Shown: positions 24,601 through 33,915, numbered from the stretch's first letter. The stretch is DNA of 64,000 nt from Rhynchonema sp. JSB1_4 (GCA_030248065.1 JASAMV010003725.1:1-64000); one strand, 5' to 3'. A program made the numbers and translations. The notes: generated by a model not told the origin, from the letters alone.

Positions 24601-27600
24601 AACTCAGAGTCATACCTCAAAACACCGAATCTAAAACTAAGTAATCACAACCAACATATCACTCTTCTTCTTTTTCATCCTCAATTGCATTTTCAATCAG
24701 ATCCATATTTTCTTTCAACAGTTTGCGGATGGCAAATCTGTGATCATGCCAAGCCGTGTCCGTCGCCTCATCTTCCGAGAACCCTTCTTCTTGATACTTT
24801 TCATCCATACGATTGATACGCTCATACAGCTCTGCAAACTCAATTCCTCTCACGAACCGAAAGTGACGTTCCACAGCTTCTTGTAACTGGTGTACAAACA
24901 CACCGAGAAGTGGTTCAGAGAGAAAATCTTCAGGACTTTCCACTTTTTCAAAGTTAATGTCCTCCAAAGCCTCTTGAATGGCTTCCCTCCAATATTCTTC
25001 AGAACTGTCTTCCTCCGACTGATCCATTTGCTCTTCCTCTGTAGTCTCACTACGGGTGTCGGACGCCGTGTCCGACTCGTCAATGTCGGATTGTTCCGAG
25101 CTGACGACTGAATCCTTTTCAGAGTCCATCTGGTGCGTTCTTTGATGACGACGAAGGTTCCAAGGACGAGTAAAACTCAAGTTGCACTCAGGACACAAAT
25201 AAGCCATAGTGATGAAATGCCTAAAACGTTACTCCTTATATACTATCTGAAACATCGGCCAGCCATGAAATTCCCACCACCTACACATCACCCCTAGAAT
25301 GTTCTGGAAGCATTTGCGGGACAGATCATCACCCAGGCTTAGGCTTACGCTTAAACATCCCACTATAGTCCAATCCTGCCTTGTACCACACTGGACTCCG
25401 ATCCTGCCTTGCGGGACAGGTCCCCGCCCTATACTACTACTGTATATGCCTCCGAAACCAATCTCAACGCGACTGCACACCGTAAGCCGGCTCAGTAATC
25501 ACTCACACCCAAGAAAATTGTCCCCGTGTCCGCACTTTCTCGAAAATTTATGTGGCTTTGGAAAAACAGCACGAGCTGTGCTAGTTCCCAAAAAAACGCG
25601 AACCGGCCCCGGGGCCGGGGCCGCCCCGTCAGGGGAGGATTTCCACCCAACCCCCCCCCCCAGAACATACCAAACATATCGATATTTTATTTTCAAGGTG
25701 CTGCGGCAGGGCCACACCACCAATCATCTGTGAAACCCCTCGACCAACCTACCGTCGAACCACCAGCCCCCGTGATCGTTGACGCCGATCGACACACATG
25801 TTCACACGCAACCGTGACATCACCATCATCGACCGTGCCGCCGTCATATGACCAACAGGAGCCCATACTGACCAGCAGCGGAAAATGCGTACGCCTGTCG
25901 CTCGCAATGTTCCGGCCAACGCGCTGCAGGACAGGCTGTCTAGACCCTGCCCCGCCTAACGCACGCTCACCGAGACGGGTGGGTAGAGCGCCTTCACCCA
26001 CCACCCCTATAGAACAGTTCCCCCCCCCGGCTGGTACACCAGGTTCTCATGTTTTCGCCAAAAAAAAAACGCATTTGAATCGACTCCCCCCCAAATTCGC
26101 ACAGAACCGCCTCCTGCGCCCCGTATGAGCACAGAAGAATACATTTTCATCAAAACTGTGCACATGAAAACTACCCAACCCGCCCCCCCCGTCGTCCCAC
26201 CGGTGCCCCCCCCCAGGTTGCTCGCGAGGCCATCCCCTCCCGACCTGCTTCGATACACACTCCTAAATACCGAAAACGCATCCAAATACGCAACAACACA
26301 GCGTCGAAGATAGGGGCTCTGAATCGGCCAAGCTGTGGCTCCAAAGAGCCACCACGGTGACGTGCTGCTTGGTTACAGCACAGCCAAAAATACACGCGCC
26401 CCTATGGTTAAGCATAGGAGAATTTTATTTGAGCCACACTGTGAAATATAGTTGGCTCACTAATTTCGACCAGCGTAAAAGTTGTTCATTAGCTGTAGGG
26501 GACAAACTGTTACGCCCGTCGAAATTACTAGGTCAAGTTTTTAAAAAAGTGCGACACAAATAAAAATCTCACGTGTATTAAATTTGGGGGTTCCCTAAAT
26601 TTGTACCTCTTTACAAACACCCGCTTGGCCGTTTCACATCCCTCAATTCCGACGCTGTGAAAAAAAGCCCCAGAATACACCCATCGCCATTGATGGAGTC
26701 GGCCGTAAACCGCAAGCACGGGGCAACATAAGATCATACCCCTCGTGTAGGACAAGTTCTCAAGATTTTTATCCAGAAAACAACATCTACCACCACTAAC
26801 GCACACAATGACCCGCGTCAATCGAGAAAATAACAAACTAATCAGTTAAATAGAACCCCCCCCACCCCACCATGGCCAGATACGTGTCCAGTGTCCCTCG
26901 TAGTGCGTCGCGACTCGGCTGACAAAAAAAAATATCGAGGCGTCCCGTGCAGAATCTTAGGTGCCCCAAAGAAACCCACACAATGGCCCACACCAGACAC
27001 CCACCTGTCAAAACAGCAGTAGCACCACGCGGAAAATTTTCACCGGGAAATTTTTCTGATAACCCAATCTTTCACAAGACGTCGAACGACAGATTTTTCA
27101 TCGCCAGTTCACATCGAAAAAATTCCGCGCGGTCGTCACAGACGAAAAGTTGGACCCATAATGCAAATGACCAAAAAGGTTGACTGCCTCTCATTCAAAA
27201 TCAGGCATCCGCTGTCAGTTTCTTTCGAACATCGTACACCACCTGTCGGCCGTTGGTCTGATTCGTTGCGCGTCACCCAATTGTTCACCCCGTCGGTGCG
27301 TGGACGGATCCAATGAGCCTGTAAGCACTGACAATCAAATGATCCCACCATCGCGACGCATAAAGGTGGCCACCCTACTGTCACGGCATATTCGTGTGAC
27401 ACCTAGATCCACAATTCGGGCCCGAAAAAAAACTTTTTTTTCCGGACAAAAACACAAAAAAACCGGTTTTCCGACGCCCGCAAAAAAAAATACGTTTTTG
27501 TCATTTCGGAATTTTTTCCAAGTCACAACCCTTGGAAAAGACCGGTTCTCCTCCAAAAAGTTTCTCGACACGTGTTCCAGGGTTGCAACACAATGTTCTC

Positions 27601-30600
27601 AAACCAATGAAAACCACTACCCAACAGTTCAAAATGAGCACTTTCCAACCTTCAAATGCATTTTCACTCTGTTTCAGGCCGTTTCCCGACAAAATTTTCT
27701 CCAAAATGGCCATTTTTAGACCGCGGCTATCGTTCAGTACTTTAAAAAAATGGGGAACCCCAAAAAAATGTTCGAAAAAATTTTTTTTTCGGAGAAACAG
27801 CTTTTTTACAAAAACATTTTTTTCTGAAAAATACACAAGTATACCTTGATCAATCGACCAAAAAAGAACTCCAGCATACGAACCCACCCACGTCGCCAAC
27901 CCGTCTGTTAATCGCTCATGTCGAAATCAACAGTAGAACACGATACAAACGACTGAACCGTGTCATGCAAGCCCAACCGACCATTAGAACGGGCACTACC
28001 TCGCAAACCCACCATTCACTGATATCCCTGCCATAGCACCCGGACACACTCACTGAGCAGCGATCGGCGCCGCATACGCCACAGACCAGCGTCCAGTAGC
28101 CCGCCAGCTCGGCGTTCCTACAAAGTGTACCATCCGCTCTTAGGGTCATATTTTCCAAACGGTGTAAAGGCCGGTTGACTGTAAAGGTCGGTCGAAAGCT
28201 CGGTCGACGACTGAGTGTGATAGACCTCGGTGTAAACGTGAAACGTTCCTCCTTAAGAACGGGCAATGTTTCACGTTTACACCCAGCCACGCCGACCGAG
28301 CTTTCGACCGAACTTTACACCGACCTTTACGCCCAACTGACCTTTACACCGTTTCGAAAATTCCACCCTTAGACGGCCGGGTTGGGCCGACCCAGGCAGC
28401 CCGGCCCGAATCCGCTGACCTAACCGATTATATTGAACTGCCAGACATTTTTTTAAATAAAAAGAAATACCAAAGTTTCTCACGCATTCTGCCACTAACT
28501 GACACAGATTGGCTACTAAATTTTCTGAACAGGTGCTAAATTTTCAAATTCAGTACCGTAAAGCCACTAAATTTTTATATTTGGACCAAAGAAAGCTAGT
28601 ACATTGACATTTCGGCTGAAAAGTAGCTACCAGACTTTTCACCATCCTAACTTTATCCCAGTGGCCCTTTTTTGAAAAAAAATAAACCATTGACATTTCA
28701 GCTCAAAACAAGCTCCCAGAGTTTTTACTACCCTAAGTTTATCCCACCGGTGCATTTTTTTTTAAAAATAAACCCGAGGAGTGACCAGTGTTGTGTATCC
28801 CACAACCCTTTCACACAAACCAATCTGTTTTCAACCAATGGTGCTTTTTACTACCCTAAGTTTATCCCACCGGTGCATTTTTTTTTAAAAATAAACCCGA
28901 GGAGTGACCAGTGTTGTGTATCCCACAACCCTTTCACACAAACCAATCTGTTTTCAACCAATGGTGCACCTACCCACGCACGGCCGGAACCCACTCCAAC
29001 AAGCGCCACAGACACGCACGCGAGGCCCCAACCCAATGTATCGCCAAAAAATCTGCGAAATCACCCAACCCACCCCACCTTCCACGCCCGAGGGGGACGG
29101 AAATGATTTTTTTTCGGTCTAAATGTTGACGAAATGTACCATAAAACACTAATGTCCCCCGCACCGCACGATTTATCGCCTGTTTCCACCGGAAACCACT
29201 GATTTTATGTATCAGTCTGAGCCAAGAAACGCACCATATCTTACAAGCCGAGATCGGCGACGCGCCCAACGAAGCCAATCCAAGATGTTTAATTTTTGGA
29301 GCCAAACCCCCCACCCCCCCCCCCCCCGGTCTGCGAAATTTTTTCTTTTTTTTTCGTACCCAACGTCCGAAAAAATCTCCCTTTTGAGTAACCGTTATCC
29401 GGACTGTTTGATTTCCTCCAACCACACTGCCGGCCACACACCCGTGATCAATTCTCCATACCATACGAACCTGCTGTAGATACACGAAACGTTGCTGAGT
29501 GACACCACTGAACCGCATGCCACACCGCCACGTCGTAGATCCAGTACCAGCTGCCGACCGCATATAGAAATCTCGTACGCCCGTGATCGAACAACCTCCC
29601 AGTGACGCGTGATGAACGTTTTGAAGTCCGCCGATCCGGGCCTACTCGTGAACCACTCCACGGTGCGACATTCGATGCACGCCGGCAGGCCACTGAAACA
29701 CCCAACACCAACCCAGACCTCCCGATAATCCGCAACACCTCTTCCTTAAAACCACTCGTTCAGCCAGCAGTACCGTGATACCCAGTTTACGAAATGAAAC
29801 CCACGTGAAACTAGGACGGCACACGCTGTGTCCAAACAGTCATCTGTCCCTCGCCCGTAATCATACCACACCTCCACAAACCTCGGTCGTTCTGCGCCGT
29901 CAATAACCTGCAGCACCAGCTTGTTCGCGCCGCACGGTACGGCACACAGCACCTGTGTGATATTTAAAGACTGTCAGCCACATATACGTGACCAAAAGTA
30001 ATCATACTCCAATCTGACGCGCTAACCCGACACATGCTTTATAAACGCCACATCGTGATGAACGCGAATTTTAGCCGCTTTATACTACAGCCCCATGTGC
30101 CCTCTGTATGGGCGAAAAATACGCCGTGAAAACTTGCGCTGAACTCCGGACAGATTGTCGCCCTGCCAGAACACTCAATACGGTCCTAAATTTCACGCCA
30201 AACGTGACAGCCAGCATGTGAACGTCTTGATAACCGTTCCAATGGAAAACCAAACACAGAACTGCTAACCACCGCATCAAGTCGCCCATACCCGATCACG
30301 GAAGTCAATGCCAATCGCAACGCTGTCCAATCCGTGTACCTGGTAACCGAATATAACTGCTCCAACGCAGCGATCTTCGCACATCCTTCGACCACCTGTG
30401 TGACACGAGACCTTTGGTACAATGCAGCCAAGACACACAACCGAAACACCAGGAATTTGCTTTGTCAAAAAGTACTAAAACGCCTCCACACATTTTATAC
30501 CCATCTGACTCAAAAGAACGGCAAACCACTGTACCAGCCGCTACGCCACCAAAAAACCCTGAGCCAAATTGGCTCGAACCCCAGATGAAAAAAAATCCCA

Positions 30601-33600
30601 TCTAACGGGGCCCAGCACACCGTCCCACAGCTCGGGCACCACCGGAACCGGGCCGGAGATTTGAGCCCCCCAAGCGCCTCCAACCCTCCTAACCCAGCTC
30701 GATTACGACCACTGACGCTAACCGCACCCAGACGGTTGACAAACCGGTGGCAGTCCCTGCTCGCAGAAGTACTTCACAGTCTCCCCTTTGCGGCCACCGT
30801 CACAGAATCGCACGCCATCTGCATCCAGAGCCACCGTGGATCCGTAACCCTTCTTCCGTAGGTAGACGAAAACGGCAACACTCTTTATTGACCCACTGTG
30901 GTGGACGCGCACGACAACCTGTGAGCCATGCGCAACAATCCGGAAACTGTCGCTAAAGAAGACACACTCGTTCAAATGCAAACACAGGCTCACACACATC
31001 AACAAGCACCTAACTACTGACCGAACCGACCGCACGCAACTCACACAACAAAAAAACCAACCGTGTACCGCATAATGATCAGAACCCCATCCGCCCAATC
31101 GACCTCGTGTAGTGGCATGGTCCCTCTGTCCCGATTAAAACACCGCATGTGGAGATCAATCGGGAAAACCAGCGGACTGGTCGTGGTGTGGCAGACACGC
31201 AGCGTGATCGTTAAACCGAGTGGATCTGCAGATTCTGACGTGTACCCACCCACACACCTGCGATCCCCAACTTGCTTTACACACCTCCCGCCGAGTTACC
31301 TCTCGATATTGACCGTATCCCGCGTGACACCACCACCAACGTGTTGTCGACGCAACCGTTACCGCTTACGACGTCCCCCAGAGTTGTCCATCGCAGATGC
31401 GACACCTGAATAGTAGGACCCCATCAGGTGGAAATTATGGCGCCAGTTCTCTCATTCTCACCTAGAAACAAAACAAACACGTGCTGTACTGGGAGCAGCG
31501 TAGTTCCTGGTCCGGAGAGGCGGTTAGTGAATGTACCCACTTTGTCGGGGCGGCGGTTAGTCTGCCTCCCCCAGGAGGGGGGAAGATCAAAATTCGGCAA
31601 AAGCACCTTTGAGCTGAAAAATTTCACCTGTTTTTTTGCAAAATTACCCATTTTAGGCCTAGAATGGCAACCTTGGGCTAAAACTGCCCATTTTAGGCAA
31701 AAATTACGCGGTCAGCGTACCTGGCGCGGCGGTTAGTGTACTAGTGTACCTTACACGCGGCGGCTAGTGTACCTTCGGACGGAACCCGCCCCCCCCCAGG
31801 AAGTACACTGACTAGAACTGGAGCAGAGCATGTCAACACTATTAGTTACCCACACACTAAATGAACACTAAAGTAATTGATTCGTATGTGACCCCCGAAT
31901 GTGGATATGGTCACATCAAAATTTTACTGTTTCGTTCTCTTCCTAATCGGTTCTCAATAATGAAAATAGTACAGAATGTGCCACAAAATGTCGAACCTTC
32001 CTCAAAACTTCGCTTTTGCTAAACGAAAAGGCATTCATTCCGTTACAACTTTACTGAACTTATAAAAGCACGCAACTAGCATTGAACACACAACCTGGCA
32101 AAAAAAGCCTAAAATTGGCTTTGTTTGTCCAAAATAGCCGTTGCACCTACTGTGCCCAGCTTGCACCCAAAAAAATCAGGGGGTCCAGCTAAGTTGTACC
32201 CAGTGAATTTTGAAAAAAACCCAGCACTCCACCCTGTATCTCGTTCAAATTACACGGAATCATTCCAGACCCCCACACCAGTGTTGGAGGCGGGGGCGTT
32301 TGGGCGGGTGGGTACCCCCCAATACAGTAGGTATCCCCCCTCGCCGGGTGAAATAGGCATCCCCCCATGTTTAGCGCGGTACAGTAGGTTCCCCTTCCCC
32401 CCATTTTCACCCCCGGTACAGAAGCTCCCCCCCCCCGCGTGCGCCTCAAAATTGTCAAACCAAAAATGCCCGAAATTAGTGTAAAATCTGTGGTTTTTGC
32501 CTCAAATCACCCAAAATTCGCGCGCTAAGCCCGCATATACTACGTTTTCAGACGATTCCATACATAACTTTCACCCATGCCATCGCCTCGGGCACAGTAG
32601 GTTCTCTCCCACCCCACCCGGGCGCCCTACGGTAGCTATCACCCCTCCAGAGTACCTCCAACACTGCTTCACACCCAGGCTTTTTTTTTCAAAATTCACC
32701 AGGTGCAACTTAGGTGCAACCCCCCAATTTTTTAGGTGCAAGCTGGACAAAGTAGGTGCAACCCCTATTTTGGACAAAAAAACGCCAATTTTAGGCCTTT
32801 TTTGCCAGGTTGTGTGTTCAATGCTATTTGCGCGCTTTCAGAAGTTCAATAAAGTTGTAACGCAATGAATGCCTTTTCCTTTAGCAAAAGCAAACTTTTC
32901 AGGGGAAGTTCAACATTTTGTAGCACATTTTCTACCAGTTTCATTATTGAGAACCGATTGAGAACAAAACGAAACAGTGAAATTTTGGGGCATGTCACCA
33001 TATCCACATTTGCCGGTCACATACGAATCAATTACTTCCGCTGCTCATTTACTGTGTGGGTATCTAGGCCTAAAGTGGGTAATTTTCAGCTCAATGTTCT
33101 CAAAAGTCGCCAATATACTCTACTTATGGAGAATTTTTTCCAAAAAGGGCAAAAAATAGGTCAAATTTTTTACCCCAAAGAAGCACTTTTTCTCGAATTT
33201 TGGTCTTCCCCCCCACAGGGAGGTGCACTAAGCGCCGCACCGACAGCCAAAATTCTAGGTGCAACCTTGCACCTAACCCTGAATTTTTAGGTGCAATTCT
33301 GATTTTTCAGGTGCAAATTCCACCTAAAAAGTGTCTAAAAACACTATGCTCACACCCATATAAATCAGTGGCAGCAACGTCTGGATGCACTTCCGAAACA
33401 AAGTCTGCGCTCTAAACTGAAAAACCACTCCGCCCATGACCGTGAAAATGCACAGATCCATCGCCCCATCACACCGGCGCAGTGACGTCGGATCACCAAC
33501 GACCCCCAAAAAGCCAAAACAACCCATCCCTGAACCGCACCTTCCCAGCCCGACTTTGTCGCAATACCCAGTCACCCGGTACACGATGTAGCACGTTCCA

Positions 33601-33915
33601 CCGCACGGCCGCCGCGTCCAGACGTTTACCATCCGATACACCCCCGGCCCCCACGCAGCGCCGCTTCTCGCGCAGCCCCGTTCCGGCTGCCCCCGTATGC
33701 GCGCGCCGCTTCCGCCTCCTAAATGCGTATGACACAACTTCATCACATGTCTCCCGTGCACCCACAGCAAGGAATGGTTAACCTACCGCGTGCGCGCACG
33801 CCCTTTAGATTCACCGGCCGCAGCAATCGATGGTGTGAACTCATAGGTACCGCCAATGTCGCCGAATTCCCGGATATCCCGCGACGTGCGTACCTCGCGG
33901 TCGAACAGTATGTCC
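15640..33915 (-). CDS. Unidentified basic/Cys-rich protein ('gene B')
   Basis: I do not recognise this gene. In-phase exons on the minus strand are 33915-33787, 33718-33576, 31225-31069, 30952-30745, 29952-29801, 29692-29471, 28138-28054, 27318-27172, 25923-25753, 18410-18296 and 18009-17966, with a probable exon ending near 17710. Less certain exons lie near 17070-17010, 16361-16200 and 15880-15750. The early part holds a run of basic residues (RTRRRKRRAH) that looks like a furin-type cleavage site. Later exons are beta-rich and rich in cysteine (GLPACIECRTVEWF, YWTLVCGVCGADRC, VACEHVCRS), which suggests a secreted or extracellular protein. The true start lies right of 33915 and the end is unresolved. 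The intron from 25752 to 18411 contains the whole Maverick-like element, and the reading phase is kept across it. Confidence 0.5.
18490..18495. repeat. Target-site duplication ACTGTA, left
   Basis: ACTGTA sits directly outside the left terminal repeat and is repeated exactly outside the right one at 25439-25444. Six base pairs is the duplication length typical of Maverick/Polinton insertion. Confidence 0.9.
18496..18686 (+). repeat. Left terminal inverted repeat
   Basis: This 191-bp segment is matched in reverse complement by 25248-25438 with a few mismatches. Shared blocks include TATAGGGCGGGGACCTGTCC, GGATTGGACTATAGTGGGAT, AAGCGTAAGCCTAAGCC and CCAGAACATTCTAGGGGT. The inner edge is at GATGTTTCA. 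In protein-primed systems such ends serve as replication origins (family knowledge). Confidence 0.92.
18687..19550 (+). other. Leader region before the polymerase gene
   Basis: About 860 bases lie between the left terminal repeat and the polymerase TATA box. Two overlapping small open frames (18914-19195 and 18933-19187, 93 and 84 codons) show no recognisable domain and neither has clear promoter support, so I do not call a gene. Short motifs GATGTTTCA and TACGTATAG recur near the inner end of the terminal repeat and near 19285-19310. Confidence 0.5.
19552..19559 (+). promoter_or_regulatory. TATA box of the element polymerase gene
   Basis: TATAAATA lies about 60 bases before ATG 19619. An initiation site some 25-30 bases downstream would leave a short leader. 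It would also exclude the upstream in-frame ATG at 19469, which lies before this box. Confidence 0.6.
19619..23404 (+). CDS. Protein-primed-type family B DNA polymerase
   Basis: A 1,261-aa replicative polymerase of the Maverick/Polinton pPolB kind. The start at 19619 is chosen because the TATA box at 19552 lies after the earlier in-frame ATG at 19469; the context AAAATGG is also good. A cysteine/histidine-rich zinc-binding region spans about residues 277-391. Exonuclease motifs follow: Exo I YDLETM (D410, E412), Exo II NSKGFD (N488, D493) and Exo III YCRTD (Y614, D618). Polymerase motif A is DICSLYP (D836), motif B KLCLNSFWGKFG (K1025) and motif C FDTDS (D1123, D1125), followed by KAYAY. Every catalytic residue I can check is present and the frame is unbroken. 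It is the only enzyme visible in its element and is convergent with the zinc-finger gene. A polyadenylation signal follows at 23574. Confidence 0.95.
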   Translation: MEPIIEFGPEKEQRVRRFNATARAFTVTFRHLGAVPDVHQFAVSAISKTLDHAYRDAQPGDLVGLQVSHPALDRPILIPFRPRSQLQAEVIIRFIESAVQSNINFTLDDRMVWTVNIIHSPKGSGRKKPIPRGNLKAWLNSKRGHGGALITITNSDNLCLARSLVTAKCRIHKTEDPQLYRSVIMGDTNRRTKQKKLALELMEQAGLKDHRGPCSIPELKLLHSALGAYRIRVISSEHMLSIIYEEGTGPDINLLLDKGHFEPITSLPSFFDNNYFCYKCNKAYKQKRTHINCGQRCTKCFSQPPCVPDKEIYCNNCNRRFVSNICYENHLLEKSTNIPGSNKRKMSSTCQQVWHCKECSQDVHERRGAHHCGKVKCRFCKQHVDSTSHQCYLQPLNNNTKKASCFIFYDLETMQDKLVGHTGNGPIFLHEVNCICAEKVCDVCYESEKPCGNCETRDHLFKGTDAVEQFCNWVLSPANKGAIVIAHNSKGFDGQFVLKYLHQQAIQPQVIPKGLELFKIHVPSTGTTFLDSLNFLPLPLSALPKAKGIPGSKGTFPHLFNKMANWDYSGPLPDLKYYGPEQLKENAREQLIQWHKEESAKGKIWNFQEELVGYCRTDVRILRQACMKFRALMMSQHNLDPFTSATTIASTCMAVFKKNFLRPNTIAVMPHGGYRVKDRHSAIAIKWIKWLSHSQNLQIQHAINGGEVRVGNYKVDGQLRSDPSQVFEFNGCAYHGCSDCFPDPHTRLQTGEKAGDALKATEDRTAALEAQGYTVTTMWECMFREECKQDPELSAFIKAVKVQDPMDPREAFFGGRTNCRWMHWKAAPEESIHYIDICSLYPYICKYGRFPTGHPTVVTENFADITTRPYNGLIKCLVLPPQNLLHPVLPVRQDGKLLFHLCGSCAAAHNNGDCPHEPEEREFWGAWPTCELYAAMDRGYVVKEIAEVYHYDQWEQHDPTTGTGGLFTDYINFFLKIKQEASGWPSWVKTEEDQDSYIKQYQEKEGILLEKSKVERNEGLRMLAKLCLNSFWGKFGQRSDQTKMEYVKDPQRFLKLAYDDTLQVQGFTIVNDGMLMVTYRALEAFVEELENSNTTIAAWVTAQARLKLYTYLEQLGDRALYFDTDSVVYVSRPGDVYQPPIGDYLGMMTDELDGHTIKEFVTAGPKAYAYQTDDGKTKIKIRGQTLNHSASEQLNFITLKDTVLKYLECGDCGDINVVAPKIVRESDRSIVTKTQSKKFSVVYDKARVLPTGQCVPFGYKC
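23425..23535 (+). repeat. Direct repeat after the polymerase stop
   Basis: Two roughly 55-bp units follow one another, both containing GCATCTGC, GCACATGG, GCGTGGCTCA and ATGTTTATT. They lie in the presumed 3' untranslated region of the polymerase gene. Confidence 0.75.
23574..23579 (+). terminator. Polyadenylation signal AATAAA
   Basis: AATAAA occurs 170 bases after the polymerase stop codon and before the palindrome array, a plausible 3' end for the polymerase transcript. Confidence 0.6.
23656..24630. repeat. GAGTCGACTC palindrome array
   Basis: Twenty-three perfect and three near-perfect copies of the 10-bp palindrome GAGTCGACTC recur about every 21 bases. They are grouped in five blocks of 3, 6, 7, 7 and 3. 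Blocks are separated by a conserved spacer with ATACCTCAAAACACCGAA and TCTGACCCAACTCCGAGTCA. Because the period is a multiple of three, frames stay open and give false peptide repeats. The array lies between the 3' ends of the two convergent element genes. It could be a protein-binding site cluster, a replication or recombination element, or a transcription barrier. Confidence 0.93.
24659..25207 (-). CDS. C2H2 zinc-finger protein with acidic tail
   Basis: This 182-aa protein starts at 25207 and ends at 24659. One N-terminal finger has C5, C8, H21 and H25 with spacing C-x2-C-x12-H-x3-H. It is followed by a serine/glutamate-rich stretch (about residues 28-70) and a helical acidic region rich in E, D and aromatic residues up to the end (DEKEEE). 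A single finger alone usually binds DNA weakly, so dimerisation or a partner is likely if it binds DNA. It is convergent with the polymerase and is separated from it by the palindrome array, which makes it a candidate binder. Its function is inferred, and I know no named family for it. Confidence 0.8.
   Translation of the reverse strand: MAYLCPECNLSFTRPWNLRRHQRTHQMDSEKDSVVSSEQSDIDESDTASDTRSETTEEEQMDQSEEDSSEEYWREAIQEALEDINFEKVESPEDFLSEPLLGVFVHQLQEAVERHFRFVRGIEFAELYERINRMDEKYQEEGFSEDEATDTAWHDHRFAIRKLLKENMDLIENAIEDEKEEE
25234..25242 (-). promoter_or_regulatory. TATA box of the zinc-finger gene
   Basis: On the minus strand TATATAAGG lies about 27 bases before the ATG at 25207, so the untranslated leader would be very short. 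It borders the inner edge of the right terminal repeat, so the promoter and repeat are almost contiguous. Confidence 0.55.
25248..25438 (-). repeat. Right terminal inverted repeat
   Basis: The inverted partner of 18496-18686, 191 bp, ending CCGCCCTATACTACT. The two copies differ at a small number of positions, mostly in the inner third. Confidence 0.92.
25439..25444. repeat. Target-site duplication ACTGTA, right
   Basis: An exact repeat of 18490-18495 immediately outside the right terminal repeat. Confidence 0.9.
27417..27850 (+). mobile_element. TATACTTGCG-type MITE, diverged copy
   Basis: This is a third, older copy of the elements at 41562 and 42541. Shared blocks are CAAAATGAGCACTTTCCAA, CTGTTTCAGGCC, AAAATTTTCTCCAAAATGG and the end ACACAAGTATACCTTG. 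The left end is degenerate. It lies in an intron of gene B. Confidence 0.7.
28159..28352. mobile_element. Foldback MITE with ACGGTGTAAAGG ends
   Basis: A roughly 194-bp imperfect palindrome. The left arm begins ACGGTGTAAAGG and contains GGTCGAAAGCTCGGTCG; the right arm is its reverse complement with a small insertion. The centre is GTGTAAACGTGAAAC facing GTTTCACGTTTACACC. It lies in a gene B intron, just upstream of the exon at 28138-28054. Confidence 0.8.
28722..28968 (+). repeat. Tandem duplication, 123-bp period
   Basis: Two almost identical units contain CCCTAAGTTTATCCCACCGG, GTGACCAGTGTTGTGTATCC and CAACCAATGGTGC. The near identity indicates a recent duplication. The unit has no apparent function. 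Confidence 0.85.
31496..31810. mobile_element. hAT-like MITE with CGGTTAGTGTACC motif
   Basis: Ends read CAGCGTAGTTCCTGG and CCAGGAAGTACACTG, so they are inverted. Inside are repeated GGCGGTTAGT and GGCGGCTAGTGTACC motifs near both ends. Flanking octamers (ACTGGGAG and ACTAGAAC) match at only about 5 of 8 positions, so the target duplication is uncertain. It borders an inverted copy of repeat family A. Confidence 0.65.
31811..32230 (-). repeat. Dispersed repeat family A, inverted copy
   Basis: The reverse complement of the repeat at 6406-6815. Shared features are GATTCGTATGTGACC, CGTTACAACTTTACTGAAC and a final CCAGTGAATTTTGAAAAAAA segment. It ends beside a C-rich stretch. Confidence 0.8.
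32675..33065 (+). repeat. Dispersed repeat family A, copy 4
   Basis: Matches 388-720 and 6406-6815 through the CAGGTTGTGTGTTCAATGC and GAACCGATTGAGAACAAAAC segments. It then joins family B sequence (GGCCTAAAGTGGGTAATTTT) at about 33066. Confidence 0.8.

Larger units (their letters stand above)
18496..25438. mobile_element. Compact Maverick/Polinton-like element, 6,943 bp
   Basis: The element is bounded by 191-bp inverted repeats that begin AGTAGTATAGGGCGG and by identical 6-bp target duplications. It contains a family B DNA polymerase gene (plus), a palindrome array, and a C2H2 zinc-finger gene (minus), the two genes converging. Maverick/Polinton elements are usually 15-20 kb or more and carry an integrase, protease, ATPase and capsid genes (family knowledge); none is visible here. 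Intact long reading frames, TATA boxes and good terminal repeats suggest a fairly recent, possibly active copy. It lies within an intron of gene B. It may need an integrase supplied by another element. Confidence 0.88.

Noticed and set aside
23656..24630. CRISPR-like array
   Set aside because: Spacing is too short, the spacers are repeats themselves, and the surrounding genes are eukaryotic.
24029..24634. Long frames of SRLTTTQ-like or ESTHNNS-like peptide repeats
   Set aside because: They arise because the palindrome array has a period divisible by three, and several frames are open at once.
27180..27719. A 179-codon plus-strand frame
   Set aside because: It overlaps a phase-proven exon on the other strand and a degenerate MITE.
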